From NCBI RefSeq assembly GCF_003369445.1, contig NZ_QRCU01000039.1, positions 124,001-188,000 of the forward strand: a DNA stretch of 64,000 nt. The letters are read 5' to 3'. Shown one piece after another: positions 7,116-14,522 of the stretch (position 1 is its first letter; every line of letters starts with the position of its first letter). The position numbers were made by a program, and so were the translations under genes. Origin of the DNA: Arthrobacter silvisoli (GTDB lineage: Bacteria; Actinomycetota; Actinomycetes; Actinomycetales; Micrococcaceae). The notes beneath the pieces were generated by a model. It saw only the letters and a program-made list of their open reading frames with translations. It had not been told where the DNA came from and made no database searches.

Positions 7116-7652
7116 TTAATGGGCATTGTCGGTGTCGGTCGGCCAGGCAATCCGGAGATGCTGGTCTCCCTGCCACGACCCGCAGGTCGTGAATTCAGCG
7201 GGACCGTCACTGGAATCGGGAACCCAAGCGGACCGATGGCCTGGCAACTCGGATATGGCCATCGTCAGAATCCCCGCAGGAGTCGGTTGAAGTCCCACGC
7301 CGGCAGCTTTGCCGGCCGCTTCCTTCGCTGTCCAGATCTCGGCCAGCTCCTCAGGCCCACGCCGCGCAACCTCGGCTCGCTCGGTTTTCGAGAGTGCCCA
7401 GTCCATCAGCGCAACAGCATCGGTGGCAATTCGGCATTCGACATCAATGCCGATCGGAACCGTTGAGACCGCTAAGGCTGTCATGGATGCAGTGTGAGAG
7501 ACGGAGAAGTAGGCACCGTTGAACGCGAGCGGAAACTGCCTGTTTGGACTGCGGAAATACCGGCGGGCGGATGCGCCGAGGACACGTGCCACCAGTTCGG
7601 CGCCCACATCTTTGTCCGGCCCCGATGGCGCGGTGAAGATCTCGGTCTTCAT
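7116..7652 (-). CDS. 4'-phosphopantetheinyl transferase (Sfp/EntD-like, short)
   Basis: A 178-residue enzyme that would attach the phosphopantetheine arm of CoA to a carrier-protein serine. The two family motifs are present: GIDVECR (magnesium-binding Asp and Glu) and IWTAKEAAGKAAG (W-x-x-KE-x-x-x-K). FNGAYFSVSHTASMTALAV carries the SVSH segment seen in Sfp-type enzymes. It is shorter than Sfp (about 224 residues) and lacks the N-terminal part. The ATG at 7652 gives the normal beginning of the domain; the frame continues upstream into an AT-rich promoter region that is not likely to be coding. It is divergent from the adenylation enzyme gene, and the carrier protein at 9186 is the obvious substrate. 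Confidence 0.88.
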   Translation of the reverse strand: MKTEIFTAPSGPDKDVGAELVARVLGASARRYFRSPNRQFPLAFNGAYFSVSHTASMTALAVSTVPIGIDVECRIATDAVALMDWALSKTERAEVARRGPEELAEIWTAKEAAGKAAGVGLQPTPAGILTMAISELPGHRSAWVPDSSDGPAEFTTCGSWQGDQHLRIAWPTDTDNAH

Positions 7653-7702
7653 GAACGGTGGGTGACAAATTCCAAACAATTGATATTTCTCAAAATTCCG
7701 AC

Positions 7703-7748
7703 TTGATGCATGCACATGCACTAGTTTATATTGTTGCATGTACATCAA
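7703..7748. promoter_or_regulatory. Two TGCATG-type operator repeats in the divergent promoter region
   Basis: TTGATGCATGCACATGCA (7703-7720) and TTGCATGTACATCAA (7734-7748) share the core TGCATGTRCAT in opposite directions. They lie in the AT-rich stretch between the phosphopantetheinyl transferase and adenylation genes. The same core recurs at the marR start (12483-12498) and before the dsbA-like gene (13002-13019), so it is probably the binding site of the cluster's own MarR protein. Confidence 0.65.
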
Positions 7749-7820
7749 ACGACATGCGTCGGTGGGGGTGGTGTGCACCAGTCCTTGGCTACCCCTGCGC
7801 ATGTCCAAAAGGGGGAATGC

Positions 7821-9182
7821 ATGGGCTCGACAACGAAGAGCACGATCGGCACGGGCCGGTTGGCGGTGTCTGCGGGCAAGGTCGTCGACGCGGTTGCCGG
7901 GATTCGGGAAGGCCGCGCTGGAGACCGATTCGGCGTTTACAGGGCCGTCAAGAGTGGTCGACTCGTCGATGAATGTGCGGAATTGCTCAACCGCGGCGGC
8001 GTCGTGGCGCTTGTGCCCGCCGCCTCGTCAGAGTCTTATGTAGAGGCGATTGCGGAGCAAATCGAGTTTTTTGTCCGCTCACAGGCAGAGGCCGAACCGG
8101 CCGAGCGTGGCGGGATTCTTGCGCTTCCGACCTCGGGCTCGACCGGGGCGCCGAAGCTGGTGGCTCTTCCCGTTGCAGGGATCGAGCGGTTTGTCCGTTG
8201 GGGTGCGGCCTACTTCGGTTTTGGGCCCCTGACGGTCTCGCTGAGCTTGAGCCCGTGGAACTTCGATGTTTCCCTGCTTGACACGTGGGCCGTCCTCGCA
8301 GCGGGGGGCTCTGTAGTCGTGGCCGATACCGCCCGTTTGCACGATACTGCCTACCTTGCCGGACGTCTTCGTGACCACTGTCCGACGTTCGTCCAAGTGG
8401 TGCCGTCGACTCTGGACGCGTTGGTGAACGCCGCAGACGGTGCGTCGTATGCATCCGTTCGCGATGTGGTCCTTACCGGTGGTGTCGCTTCCAGAGCTAG
8501 CCGCATCTCCGCCGCCCGGATGTTCCCCAGGGCCAAGTTCCATAACGTGTACGGTGCGACCGAGATCAACGACTGTCTCATCGAGACGATGTCCGCGGTA
8601 CAGTTCGCGGAAACGGAGACGCTGCCGCTGGGATCCCCGATCGATGGCTGCGAAGTCTTCTTAGACTCTGACGGCGGAACCCAGTCTGTCGGGCACCTGC
8701 ATGCCGAGGCCGAAGGGGAGTTGCTGGTACGTACGCCGTGGATGGCGCTCGGCTACATTACCGACGGGGCACTCCGTCCGCTGACAGCCCCCGGCGATGA
8801 CTTGTACCCCATGAAGGACCAGGCTTCTTGGTCGGACGGGCACCTTCACTATCTGGGGCGCCGGGACCGGACACTTAAACTCCGGGGCCAGCGCATCAAT
8901 CTCGACGAGATCGAGCAAGCGGCACGCCGGACCGAGGCCGTCGGGATGGCCTGCGCCTGGGTCGAGGAGACGGGCGGTGCGCAGCAACTTCACCTGGCGT
9001 ACACCGCGCCCGGCCCCGAACACCAGGTGCCGTCGGGACTTCGGCTCCGTCTGGCGATGAGTGCACGGCTGCCCGCCTTTGCCATGCCGAACCTTCTTCA
9101 CCCCTTCACTGCGCCCTTTCCGCTCAATGGAAACGGCAAACCAGACCTGTCCAGCATCAAGTCACGCATCGAAAGCGAGTAA
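7821..9182 (+). CDS. Stand-alone amino-acid adenylation enzyme (NRPS-type A domain)
   Basis: A 453-residue AMP-forming enzyme that would activate a carboxylic or amino acid with ATP and load it onto a carrier protein. Motifs visible: TSGSTGAPK (A3 P-loop, about residue 104), NVYGATEIND (A5), a region ending in DQASWSDGHLHYLGRRD (A7), LKLRGQRINLDEIE (A8) and PLNGNGKPD (A10, with the catalytic lysine). The A3 motif comes about 45 residues earlier than in DltA, so the N-terminal subdomain is reduced. I chose the ATG at 7821 because GGGGGAA lies just before it. The carrier-protein gene follows after three bases. The activated acid cannot be read from sequence. Confidence 0.88.
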   Translation: MGSTTKSTIGTGRLAVSAGKVVDAVAGIREGRAGDRFGVYRAVKSGRLVDECAELLNRGGVVALVPAASSESYVEAIAEQIEFFVRSQAEAEPAERGGILALPTSGSTGAPKLVALPVAGIERFVRWGAAYFGFGPLTVSLSLSPWNFDVSLLDTWAVLAAGGSVVVADTARLHDTAYLAGRLRDHCPTFVQVVPSTLDALVNAADGASYASVRDVVLTGGVASRASRISAARMFPRAKFHNVYGATEINDCLIETMSAVQFAETETLPLGSPIDGCEVFLDSDGGTQSVGHLHAEAEGELLVRTPWMALGYITDGALRPLTAPGDDLYPMKDQASWSDGHLHYLGRRDRTLKLRGQRINLDEIEQAARRTEAVGMACAWVEETGGAQQLHLAYTAPGPEHQVPSGLRLRLAMSARLPAFAMPNLLHPFTAPFPLNGNGKPDLSSIKSRIESE

Positions 9183-9185
9183 CCC

Positions 9186-9446
9186 ATGCCCATCCTCAAT
9201 GACGTCAAGAACTACATCGTCGAAAAGTTCGCCACGGACCTCACAGCGGAAGAGCTGCCATCGGACCTGGACTTGCTGGCCACAGGAATCCTGACCAGCA
9301 TCACCACAGTCCAGCTGCTCGGGTGGTGCGGGCGGACCTACCAGATCCCGATCAACTCGATCTCCATCAATCCCGATGACCTGAAGACTCCCGAAGGTAT
9401 CGCGTGTTTCATCGAGGCGAACCGAAGCAACGTCGTCGCGTCCTAA
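9186..9446 (+). CDS. Stand-alone phosphopantetheine carrier protein
   Basis: An 86-residue acyl/peptidyl carrier protein. LDLLATGILTSITTVQLL matches the LLxxGxxDS motif; Ser38 is the arm attachment site, with Thr in place of the usual Asp before it. Length and helix pattern fit a complete carrier protein. It lies three bases after the adenylation gene, the usual position for the protein charged by that enzyme, and the phosphopantetheinyl transferase encoded on the other side would activate it. It would hold the amino acid as a thioester while the later enzymes of the cluster act on it. Confidence 0.87.
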   Translation: MPILNDVKNYIVEKFATDLTAEELPSDLDLLATGILTSITTVQLLGWCGRTYQIPINSISINPDDLKTPEGIACFIEANRSNVVAS

Positions 9447-9490
9447 GACACTCAGCCGTCAGCACCCACAAGAGAAAAAGAGAAAACCGC

Positions 9491-9865
9491 ATGTTCACCA
9501 GGTCCAAGAACGAAGTCGCTGCCGTCGAGTGGGGCAACGGCACCAGCCACCGCCTTCTCGTTGAGGCCGACAATATGGGCTTCGCCGTTGCCCACACCCT
9601 CGTCCGTGCCGGGACAGAGTCCAAGCTTGAGTACAGGCGCAACCTCGAAGCCTGCTACTGCATCAAGGGTTCGGGCAACGTTGAGGACACCGAAGGAAAC
9701 CTCTTCGCGATCACGCCCGGGGTGATCTACGCCTTGGACGGCAACGAGCCACACTTTCTTCGCGCATCCGAACACGAGGATCTTGAACTCATCAGCGTCT
9801 TCAACCCGCCCATCCGAGGCGATGAGAAGCATGTCCTCAGCGACAGCGGATTCAGCACTTATTAG
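9491..9865 (+). CDS. Ectoine-synthase-like cupin protein
   Basis: A 124-residue single-domain cupin with clear EctC resemblance: the segments YRRNLEACYCIKGSGNVED, ITPGVIYALDGNEPHFLRA and LELISVFNPPIRGDE match the EctC pattern (YxxHxEAxYCIxGxGxVE, PGxxYxLDxxxxHxLRA, CVFxPPxxGxE). In EctC the enzyme closes the tetrahydropyrimidine ring of ectoine with loss of water. Here no ectA, ectB or ectD is present, so ectoine itself is unlikely. The first His of the EctC metal site (YxHHxE) appears to be Asn (RRNLEA), while Glu and the later His remain. A ring-closing or double-bond-forming step on a carrier-derived product is a reasonable guess. Confidence 0.75.
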   Translation: MFTRSKNEVAAVEWGNGTSHRLLVEADNMGFAVAHTLVRAGTESKLEYRRNLEACYCIKGSGNVEDTEGNLFAITPGVIYALDGNEPHFLRASEHEDLELISVFNPPIRGDEKHVLSDSGFSTY

Positions 9866-9874
9866 GAAGCCAGA

Positions 9875-11002
9875 ATGACGACAATAACCGAAGACCGGTG
9901 GTCCGGCTTCATCAAGGAACTCTCCAAACCGGCTCACGAGTCGGAAAGGACTCAGCCCGGGGATTTTGCTGCAGGGCTGTGGGAAGCGGCGTCGGACAGC
10001 GGGGTATTCGCCACCTTTGCCGAGGCCGGAACCCACGCCACGGGGATGAAAGCTGCCATCAGCCGGATGCGTGAGCTGGGGAGGACCAGCCCGGACCGCG
10101 GGCTGACCTTCTCAGCTGTCACACAGCTCGCCAGCACGATCTACTGCCTGCGCGCATTCGCCGACAAGGCACTCTGCGACCGCTATCTGCCAGGAGCCGA
10201 GTCTGGAACGGCAATTGGCGGGCATGCCATCACCGAGCCCGACGCCGGCTCGGACGTGATGAACATGACCAGCACCGCGACACTTTGCGGGGAGCACTAT
10301 GTCCTGACCGGCGCGAAGTGCTTCATCACGAACGCGCCGGTCGCTGCGACCCTGATTGTCTACGCCAAAACCGTCGAAGACGGGGTCGACAAGGGCATCT
10401 CAGCCTTCCTGGTGGAGACCAACTGGCCAGGCGTGGACACGTCGAAGACCATGGAAACCGCCGGGCTCCGGACATCGCCCATCGGCGAAGTCACCTTCGA
10501 TAATGTCCACGTACCCGTCACCCAGAGGGTGGGGCACAGCGGCGCCGGGCTCCTGATCCTGGACCAGGTCATGAAGCGCGAAATCCTCCTCGCCTTCGCC
10601 GGAAACATCGGCGAGATGGATCAGTTGGTTGCCCGCTCCGTGCATTACGTGAACAACCGCAAACAGTTCGGAACCAGCATCGGCAGCAACCAACTGGTCG
10701 CGAACCGCATCGCGGAGACCCAGATCGCCATCGAACTCGGCGCCGCGCTCCTGGACTCGGTCGCCGACCGACTCGACGGCTTCGATGACGTCACGGTCGC
10801 GATCGCCGCGGCCAAGATCTTCATCAGTGAGGCCAACGTGGACTCGGTGGTCAACGCCATGCGGGTCCACGGCGGGAACGGCTACCTGGATTCCTCGCCC
10901 TTGGGCGGGTACCTGCTCGACGCTGTTCCGGGCGCCATCTATTCGGGATCAAATGACCTGCTGCGGACCAAGATCGCCACGATGTTGGGAATCCACTCAT
11001 GA
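9875..11002 (+). CDS. Acyl-CoA-dehydrogenase-like flavoprotein
   Basis: A 375-residue FAD-dependent dehydrogenase of family length. AITEPDAGSDVMNMTSTA is the flavin-binding signature, FITNAPVAATLIVYAK follows, and RKQFGTSIGSNQLVANRIAE and MRVHGGNGYLDSSPLGGYLLD are the C-terminal helices. In most relatives a catalytic Glu lies in a YEGT motif near the end; here the segment reads IYSGSNDLLR with Ser in that place. A Glu in MKREILLAFAG lies near the alternative position used by isovaleryl-CoA dehydrogenase. Next to an adenylation enzyme and a carrier protein, it probably oxidises the bound aminoacyl thioester rather than an acyl-CoA. Its stop overlaps the next start by four bases. Confidence 0.82.
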   Translation: MTTITEDRWSGFIKELSKPAHESERTQPGDFAAGLWEAASDSGVFATFAEAGTHATGMKAAISRMRELGRTSPDRGLTFSAVTQLASTIYCLRAFADKALCDRYLPGAESGTAIGGHAITEPDAGSDVMNMTSTATLCGEHYVLTGAKCFITNAPVAATLIVYAKTVEDGVDKGISAFLVETNWPGVDTSKTMETAGLRTSPIGEVTFDNVHVPVTQRVGHSGAGLLILDQVMKREILLAFAGNIGEMDQLVARSVHYVNNRKQFGTSIGSNQLVANRIAETQIAIELGAALLDSVADRLDGFDDVTVAIAAAKIFISEANVDSVVNAMRVHGGNGYLDSSPLGGYLLDAVPGAIYSGSNDLLRTKIATMLGIHS

Positions 11003-11664
11003 CCGGACACAACCCCGCCCTGACGGCAGATACACCGGTGTTCGATTACGACAACCCGGCAGTCGCCCGGTTCGTCAACGACGCCGGATGTTACCAGGCG
11101 CCGAGCATTGCCAAAGCCGTCGAGCGGCTCCATGATGCGGTCCGCGACACCATCGACTACAACGTTTTCAACGTTTCGCTGCATCCGGACCTTCGAGCCT
11201 CCGGCGTCGTCGCTGAAGCCTCCGGCTTCTGCCTGCACAAGAGCATCCTCTTTGTCGCGGGCTGCCGGAAGCTGGGCGTTCCTGCAATGCTATGTTCCGA
11301 TGTCGTCACCAACCATGTCGCGGACGCCGCGATGCTCGAACTCGTTGGCGGCGAAGAATTCCTGCACTGGTATGCCCGGATCTACCTGAACGGACGATGG
11401 ATCAAGGCAGCGCCGATCTTCAACGCCCTGCTGTGCGCCCTCTACAACGTCGATGTCCTTCGCTTCAACCCGAATGGGGACTCGATCGAGCAGTCCAACG
11501 GCGCCAGCACGAAGATGCTTTATCGCGGCGAGCAGCGCAGTTATCCCGAGCCGGAAATGGTCGAGTTGCTGCAAATCATCCAAGACAAGCACCCGAAGAT
11601 GGTCACCGATCACGGGCGCACGCCGACCTCGATGGCCCTGAGTGCCGCGGCAATGGCACGTTAG
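10999..11664 (+). CDS. Transglutaminase-like superfamily protein
   Basis: A 221-residue protein with a transglutaminase/papain-like core. EASGFCLHKSILFVAGCRKLGVPAM carries the probable nucleophilic Cys at the start of a helix, and FLHWYARIYLNGRWIKAAPIFN carries the His strand (x-H-x-W/Y-x-x-x-x-L-x-G-x-W). The third residue of the triad, normally Asp in VDP, seems to be Ala in KAAP, as in some relatives that read KATPAFN. In known clusters such proteins (AdmF of andrimid) join a carrier-bound acyl group to an amine. That makes amide formation or release from the carrier a plausible role. It is coupled to the flavoprotein gene by an ATGA overlap. Confidence 0.72.
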   Translation: MTGHNPALTADTPVFDYDNPAVARFVNDAGCYQAPSIAKAVERLHDAVRDTIDYNVFNVSLHPDLRASGVVAEASGFCLHKSILFVAGCRKLGVPAMLCSDVVTNHVADAAMLELVGGEEFLHWYARIYLNGRWIKAAPIFNALLCALYNVDVLRFNPNGDSIEQSNGASTKMLYRGEQRSYPEPEMVELLQIIQDKHPKMVTDHGRTPTSMALSAAAMAR

Positions 11665-11680
11665 AAAGGAAAACAGGCAT

Positions 11681-12454
11681 ATGTGGAACTACGACGGATG
11701 GGAATCCGAATTCAAACTGGGCCTCGTCACCCCGCACGCGGACATCGGCCCCGAGGCCGAAGCCCAGGCGATGCTTGACGGAATGCGCGCCACGGTCCAC
11801 GGGGCGCGTGTGGATTTCAGCCCGATGCACCCTGGCGGCACCATCGATGAGAAGATCGCCCACGACCCGGTGCTCCAGTTCATCGCGCCTGAAGTCATTG
11901 ACCGGACAGTCGAGAGCCTCTCAAGTTCTCCATTGGATGCCATCGGTCTGGCATTCACGAGCTCTTCGTTCAAGATCGGTCCTGCCCGGGAGCAGGAACT
12001 CCTCGCACGACTGGCCACGGTTAGCCACGGTATCCGGCTGAACACCACGGCCACCGCCGCCGCGGCCGCGGTCCGACAGTTGGACCTCGACAGGATCGCG
12101 ATAATGGCTCCGTCGTGGTTCGATGATGAGCTTTGCCAGGCCGGCGAGGCCTACTTCAAGGAACTCGACCTCGACATCATTTCGGCAACCCCGAGCGGGC
12201 CCACGGGCGGACCGCTCGCGATCACCCCTGCCACAACCACCGACGCCGTCGAACATTTGGTTCGCAGCACCGGGGCACAGACGATCTTCATTGCAGGCAA
12301 CGGCCAACGGGCCATCGGCGCCATCGAGACCATCGAGGAGAAGCTCGGCATTACTGTCCTGACTGCCAACCAGGTGCTCCTTTGGGCCAGCTTGGAAGGC
12401 AGCGGGCTCCGGAGCAGGATCGCCGGTTACGGGAGGCTATTCGCCGAAGGGTGA
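11681..12454 (+). CDS. Asp/Glu racemase superfamily protein (arylmalonate decarboxylase / maleate isomerase-like)
   Basis: A 257-residue protein of the two-lobed Asp/Glu racemase fold. LGLVTPHADIGPEAEA begins the first lobe, SPLDAIGLAFTSSSFKIGP holds the position of the first catalytic Cys, and AQTIFIAGNGQRAIGAIETIEEKLG holds that of the second, before the typical TANQVLLWASL ending. Neither Cys is present: the sites read Thr/Ser and Asn-Gly. Maleate isomerases use both Cys and arylmalonate decarboxylase one, so the chemistry must differ or activity is lost. AAAGGA precedes the ATG at 11681. It closes the first transcription unit of the cluster. Confidence 0.72.
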   Translation: MWNYDGWESEFKLGLVTPHADIGPEAEAQAMLDGMRATVHGARVDFSPMHPGGTIDEKIAHDPVLQFIAPEVIDRTVESLSSSPLDAIGLAFTSSSFKIGPAREQELLARLATVSHGIRLNTTATAAAAAVRQLDLDRIAIMAPSWFDDELCQAGEAYFKELDLDIISATPSGPTGGPLAITPATTTDAVEHLVRSTGAQTIFIAGNGQRAIGAIETIEEKLGITVLTANQVLLWASLEGSGLRSRIAGYGRLFAEG

Positions 12455-12475
12455 CGCAAAGGACCGTCACCTGCT

Positions 12476-12967
12476 ATGGTTATGTGCATGTACATGGAAT
12501 TTTCGGAGGGCAAGGCAGAGGCCGGCGCGCGCAACCTCAGTGCATCCTGGGCCCAGGTGGTCGCAGTCGTTGCTGCCGTGGACACCACGCTCGGCAAGTG
12601 GCTTGTCGACAACTACGGCCTAGGCCTGACCGAATACCGTGCCGCACTGCTCCTGAGCAGGGCATCCGGCCGCGAACTGCGGATCACCGAGCTCGCGCAG
12701 CGCGTGGGCCTCAACCAGAGCTCCGTGACGCGCCTGGTTGGCCGCATGGAAAGTAAGAAACTGGCGTTCCGCGACACCTGCCCGGACGACAAGCGCGGCG
12801 TTTACGCGGTCATCACCGAGCATGGACTGGACACGATCAAGAGAATTCGTGAGCCCTACGAGGCGAAGATCTGCGAACTGCTTGGAAACGCGGCAAAGCA
12901 GTACCCCCAGCTTGACCTGGTCGATCTGGACCGATCCTTCGCAACCCTGAGCGGGCTTATTTCCTGA
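12476..12967 (+). CDS. MarR family regulator of the cluster
   Basis: A 163-residue winged-helix protein. Residues 70-110 contain the DNA-binding part: LRITELAQRVGLNQSSVTRLVGRMESKKL, then the wing DTCPDDKRGVYAVITEHG with the usual D-x-R near the tip. Four in-frame ATGs (12476, 12482, 12488, 12494) could start it; AAAGGA at 12459-12464 favours the first ones. A TGCATG-type repeat covers these codons. It stands between the two halves of the cluster, in the same direction, and the repeats at all three promoter regions make it the likely repressor of the whole set. The ligand may be the cluster's product or a toxic cation exported by the SMR pair. Confidence 0.88.
   Translation: MVMCMYMEFSEGKAEAGARNLSASWAQVVAVVAAVDTTLGKWLVDNYGLGLTEYRAALLLSRASGRELRITELAQRVGLNQSSVTRLVGRMESKKLAFRDTCPDDKRGVYAVITEHGLDTIKRIREPYEAKICELLGNAAKQYPQLDLVDLDRSFATLSGLIS
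12483..12498. promoter_or_regulatory. TGCATGTACATG operator over the marR start
   Basis: TGTGCATGTACATGGA covers the row of ATG codons at the beginning of the MarR gene. Its core is the same as in the sites at 7703-7748 and 13002-13019. Binding here would block the regulator's own expression. Confidence 0.55.
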
Positions 12968-13001
12968 GGCTCCGCGCCTTCACGGTGTTTTTTTACCTAA
13001 G

Positions 13002-13019
13002 TTCATGCATGCACATACA
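13002..13019. promoter_or_regulatory. TGCATG-type operator before the DsbA-like gene
   Basis: TTCATGCATGCACATACA lies 25 bases before the start of the second transcription unit and shares CATGCATGCACAT with the site at 7703-7720. It follows a run of eight T residues (about 12989-12996) that may end the marR transcript. Confidence 0.55.
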
Positions 13020-13043
13020 GAATAATGGAAGGGAGTGCCACCC

Positions 13044-13664
13044 ATGACCATCAAGGTTGACGTTTTCGTTGACTATGTTTGTCCGTTCTGCTTCCTGGCT
13101 GAAGGAGCGTTGGACGAGCTCCGGCGGGACCCCGGAGTGGAGGTGACGATCAGGCCGTTCGAACTCCGTCCGGACCCGGTTCCTACACTTCGGCCGGAGG
13201 ACGAGTATCTTCCGCGGATCTGGAAGGACGCTGTCTACCCGATGGCTGAACGGCTCGGCATCGATGTGGCGTTACCAACGGTCTCGCCCCAGCCCCGCAC
13301 CGAGAAGGCGTTCATCGTGCTCCAGCTGGCCCAGGAGCACGGGAAGGCAGAAGGCTACTCGGAAGCAATGTACAAGGCGTTCTTCCAGGACGACCGCGAC
13401 ATCGGGCAGGACGAAGTGATCCTGGATGTTGCGGCCTCCGTTGGGCTGGACTCCGCCGACGTCATGATCGCCCTGCAAAGCGTCGAGCGTCGTGCCCGGC
13501 AACGCTCCGACCAGGACTACGCCGCCAACACGGTGGGAATCACTTCGGTCCCCGGCATCGTGGTCAATGGCCAGGTCCTTCCCGGTGTTCCCAGCGCGAC
13601 CCGCCTGAAGAAGGTCATCGACCAGCTCCGCGTCGAAGCAGGCACCCTCGGAGCTCTGCGGTGA
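13044..13664 (+). CDS. DsbA/FrnE-like thioredoxin-fold oxidoreductase
   Basis: A 206-residue cytosolic protein of the 2-hydroxychromene-2-carboxylate isomerase/DsbA family. DVFVDYVCPFCFLAEGAL carries a CPFC redox motif after the first strand, and VGITSVPGIVVNGQVLPGVPS holds the cis-proline (SVPG) near the active site. No signal peptide is present. FrnE-type proteins with CPxC often occur in secondary metabolite clusters and act as disulfide or glutathione/mycothiol-dependent enzymes. GGAAGGGAG before the ATG at 13044 decides the start. The stop overlaps the deaminase start by four bases (GTGA). Confidence 0.85.
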   Translation: MTIKVDVFVDYVCPFCFLAEGALDELRRDPGVEVTIRPFELRPDPVPTLRPEDEYLPRIWKDAVYPMAERLGIDVALPTVSPQPRTEKAFIVLQLAQEHGKAEGYSEAMYKAFFQDDRDIGQDEVILDVAASVGLDSADVMIALQSVERRARQRSDQDYAANTVGITSVPGIVVNGQVLPGVPSATRLKKVIDQLRVEAGTLGALR

Positions 13665-14128
13665 ATACCTCGGTTTTCCAGAACGTCATGGATGAAGCTG
13701 TAAGGAAATGCCTTGCGCATGTCCAGGCCGGAGGGCTGCCCTTTGTCGGCGTCGTCGTGGACGGTGCGGAAGTCATTTCCGGGTTCGGCGTAAACCGGGT
13801 CCGCGAGACCCGGGACCACACCGCGCACGCCGAGGTTGTCGCAATGAGGGATGCTATGGCTTCCCGGGGCCGGACCGAGCTCAGCGGAGCTACTCTCCTG
13901 GCCACGGGGGAGCCTTGCGGATTGTGCTACCGCTTCGCGCTCGACCATGGCATCGAGTCGATCCATGTCGCGGTCGACCGGGACGAGGCCGCAGCATGGG
14001 GCTTCGATTACCGCGCCAGCTACCCGGCCTTTGGGATCTCCGACACGCGACGCGCCGAGGTCTATCACCACCTCCCAACCGAGCACGGGCTCGAGCCGTT
14101 CGCCCGCTACCGCCAAACAATCATCTAA
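13661..14128 (+). CDS. Nucleoside/CMP deaminase family protein
   Basis: A 155-residue zinc hydrolase of the cytidine/guanine deaminase fold. Zinc ligands and the catalytic Glu are in HTAHAEVVAMRDA (HAE) and GEPCGLCYRFAL (PCxxC). The C-terminal part (WGFDYRASYPAFGISDTRR) is not that of TadA. Relatives remove amino groups from guanine, cytosine or pterin-like rings; here the substrate may be a cyclic amidine made by the cluster. The start is a GTG in the stop of the DsbA-like gene, so the two are coupled. The SMR genes follow within 50 bases. Confidence 0.82.
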   Translation: MNTSVFQNVMDEAVRKCLAHVQAGGLPFVGVVVDGAEVISGFGVNRVRETRDHTAHAEVVAMRDAMASRGRTELSGATLLATGEPCGLCYRFALDHGIESIHVAVDRDEAAAWGFDYRASYPAFGISDTRRAEVYHHLPTEHGLEPFARYRQTII

Positions 14129-14175
14129 TACGGGCACTGACTTCGCCGCCCGTCACCCACGAAAGGATTTTCAAC

Positions 14176-14496
14176 ATGAGTTGGCTCTACCTCGGCATTG
14201 CCGTGATCTTCGAGGTCGCCGTCGGCATCTTCGCCGGAAAAGCACAAGGGTTCACCAAGCTTTGGTGGACGATCGGCACCCTCGTCGCCGGTGCAATCGG
14301 CACGTTCTTCCTCAGCCTCGCGCTGCTGACCTTCGACGTCGGCGTCGGCTATGCCATCTGGACGTCTGTATCCGGTGTCGGGATCGTCATCGTCGGCGCA
14401 CTCTTCTTCTCGCAGCGCCTGACCCTGAAGAAACTCCTCGGAATTGCCCTCATCATCGGTGGCGTAGTCGGCCTTAACCTGGCCGGAACCGCCTAA
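14176..14496 (+). CDS. Small multidrug resistance (SMR) transporter, subunit 1
   Basis: A 106-residue protein with four membrane helices, the full length of an SMR protein. The membrane-embedded Glu of helix 1 is in LGIAVIFEVAVGIFAGKA (Glu13), and GVGYAIWTSVSGVGIVIVGALFF is the typical helix-3 segment. SMR proteins exchange protons for cations such as quaternary ammoniums or guanidinium. AAAGGA precedes the ATG. A second SMR gene follows at once, as in paired SMR systems that work as heterodimers. It probably exports the product or an intermediate of the cluster. Confidence 0.9.
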   Translation: MSWLYLGIAVIFEVAVGIFAGKAQGFTKLWWTIGTLVAGAIGTFFLSLALLTFDVGVGYAIWTSVSGVGIVIVGALFFSQRLTLKKLLGIALIIGGVVGLNLAGTA

Positions 14497-14522
14497 CCCG
14501 ATCCTGCCGCGAAAGGAACCTC

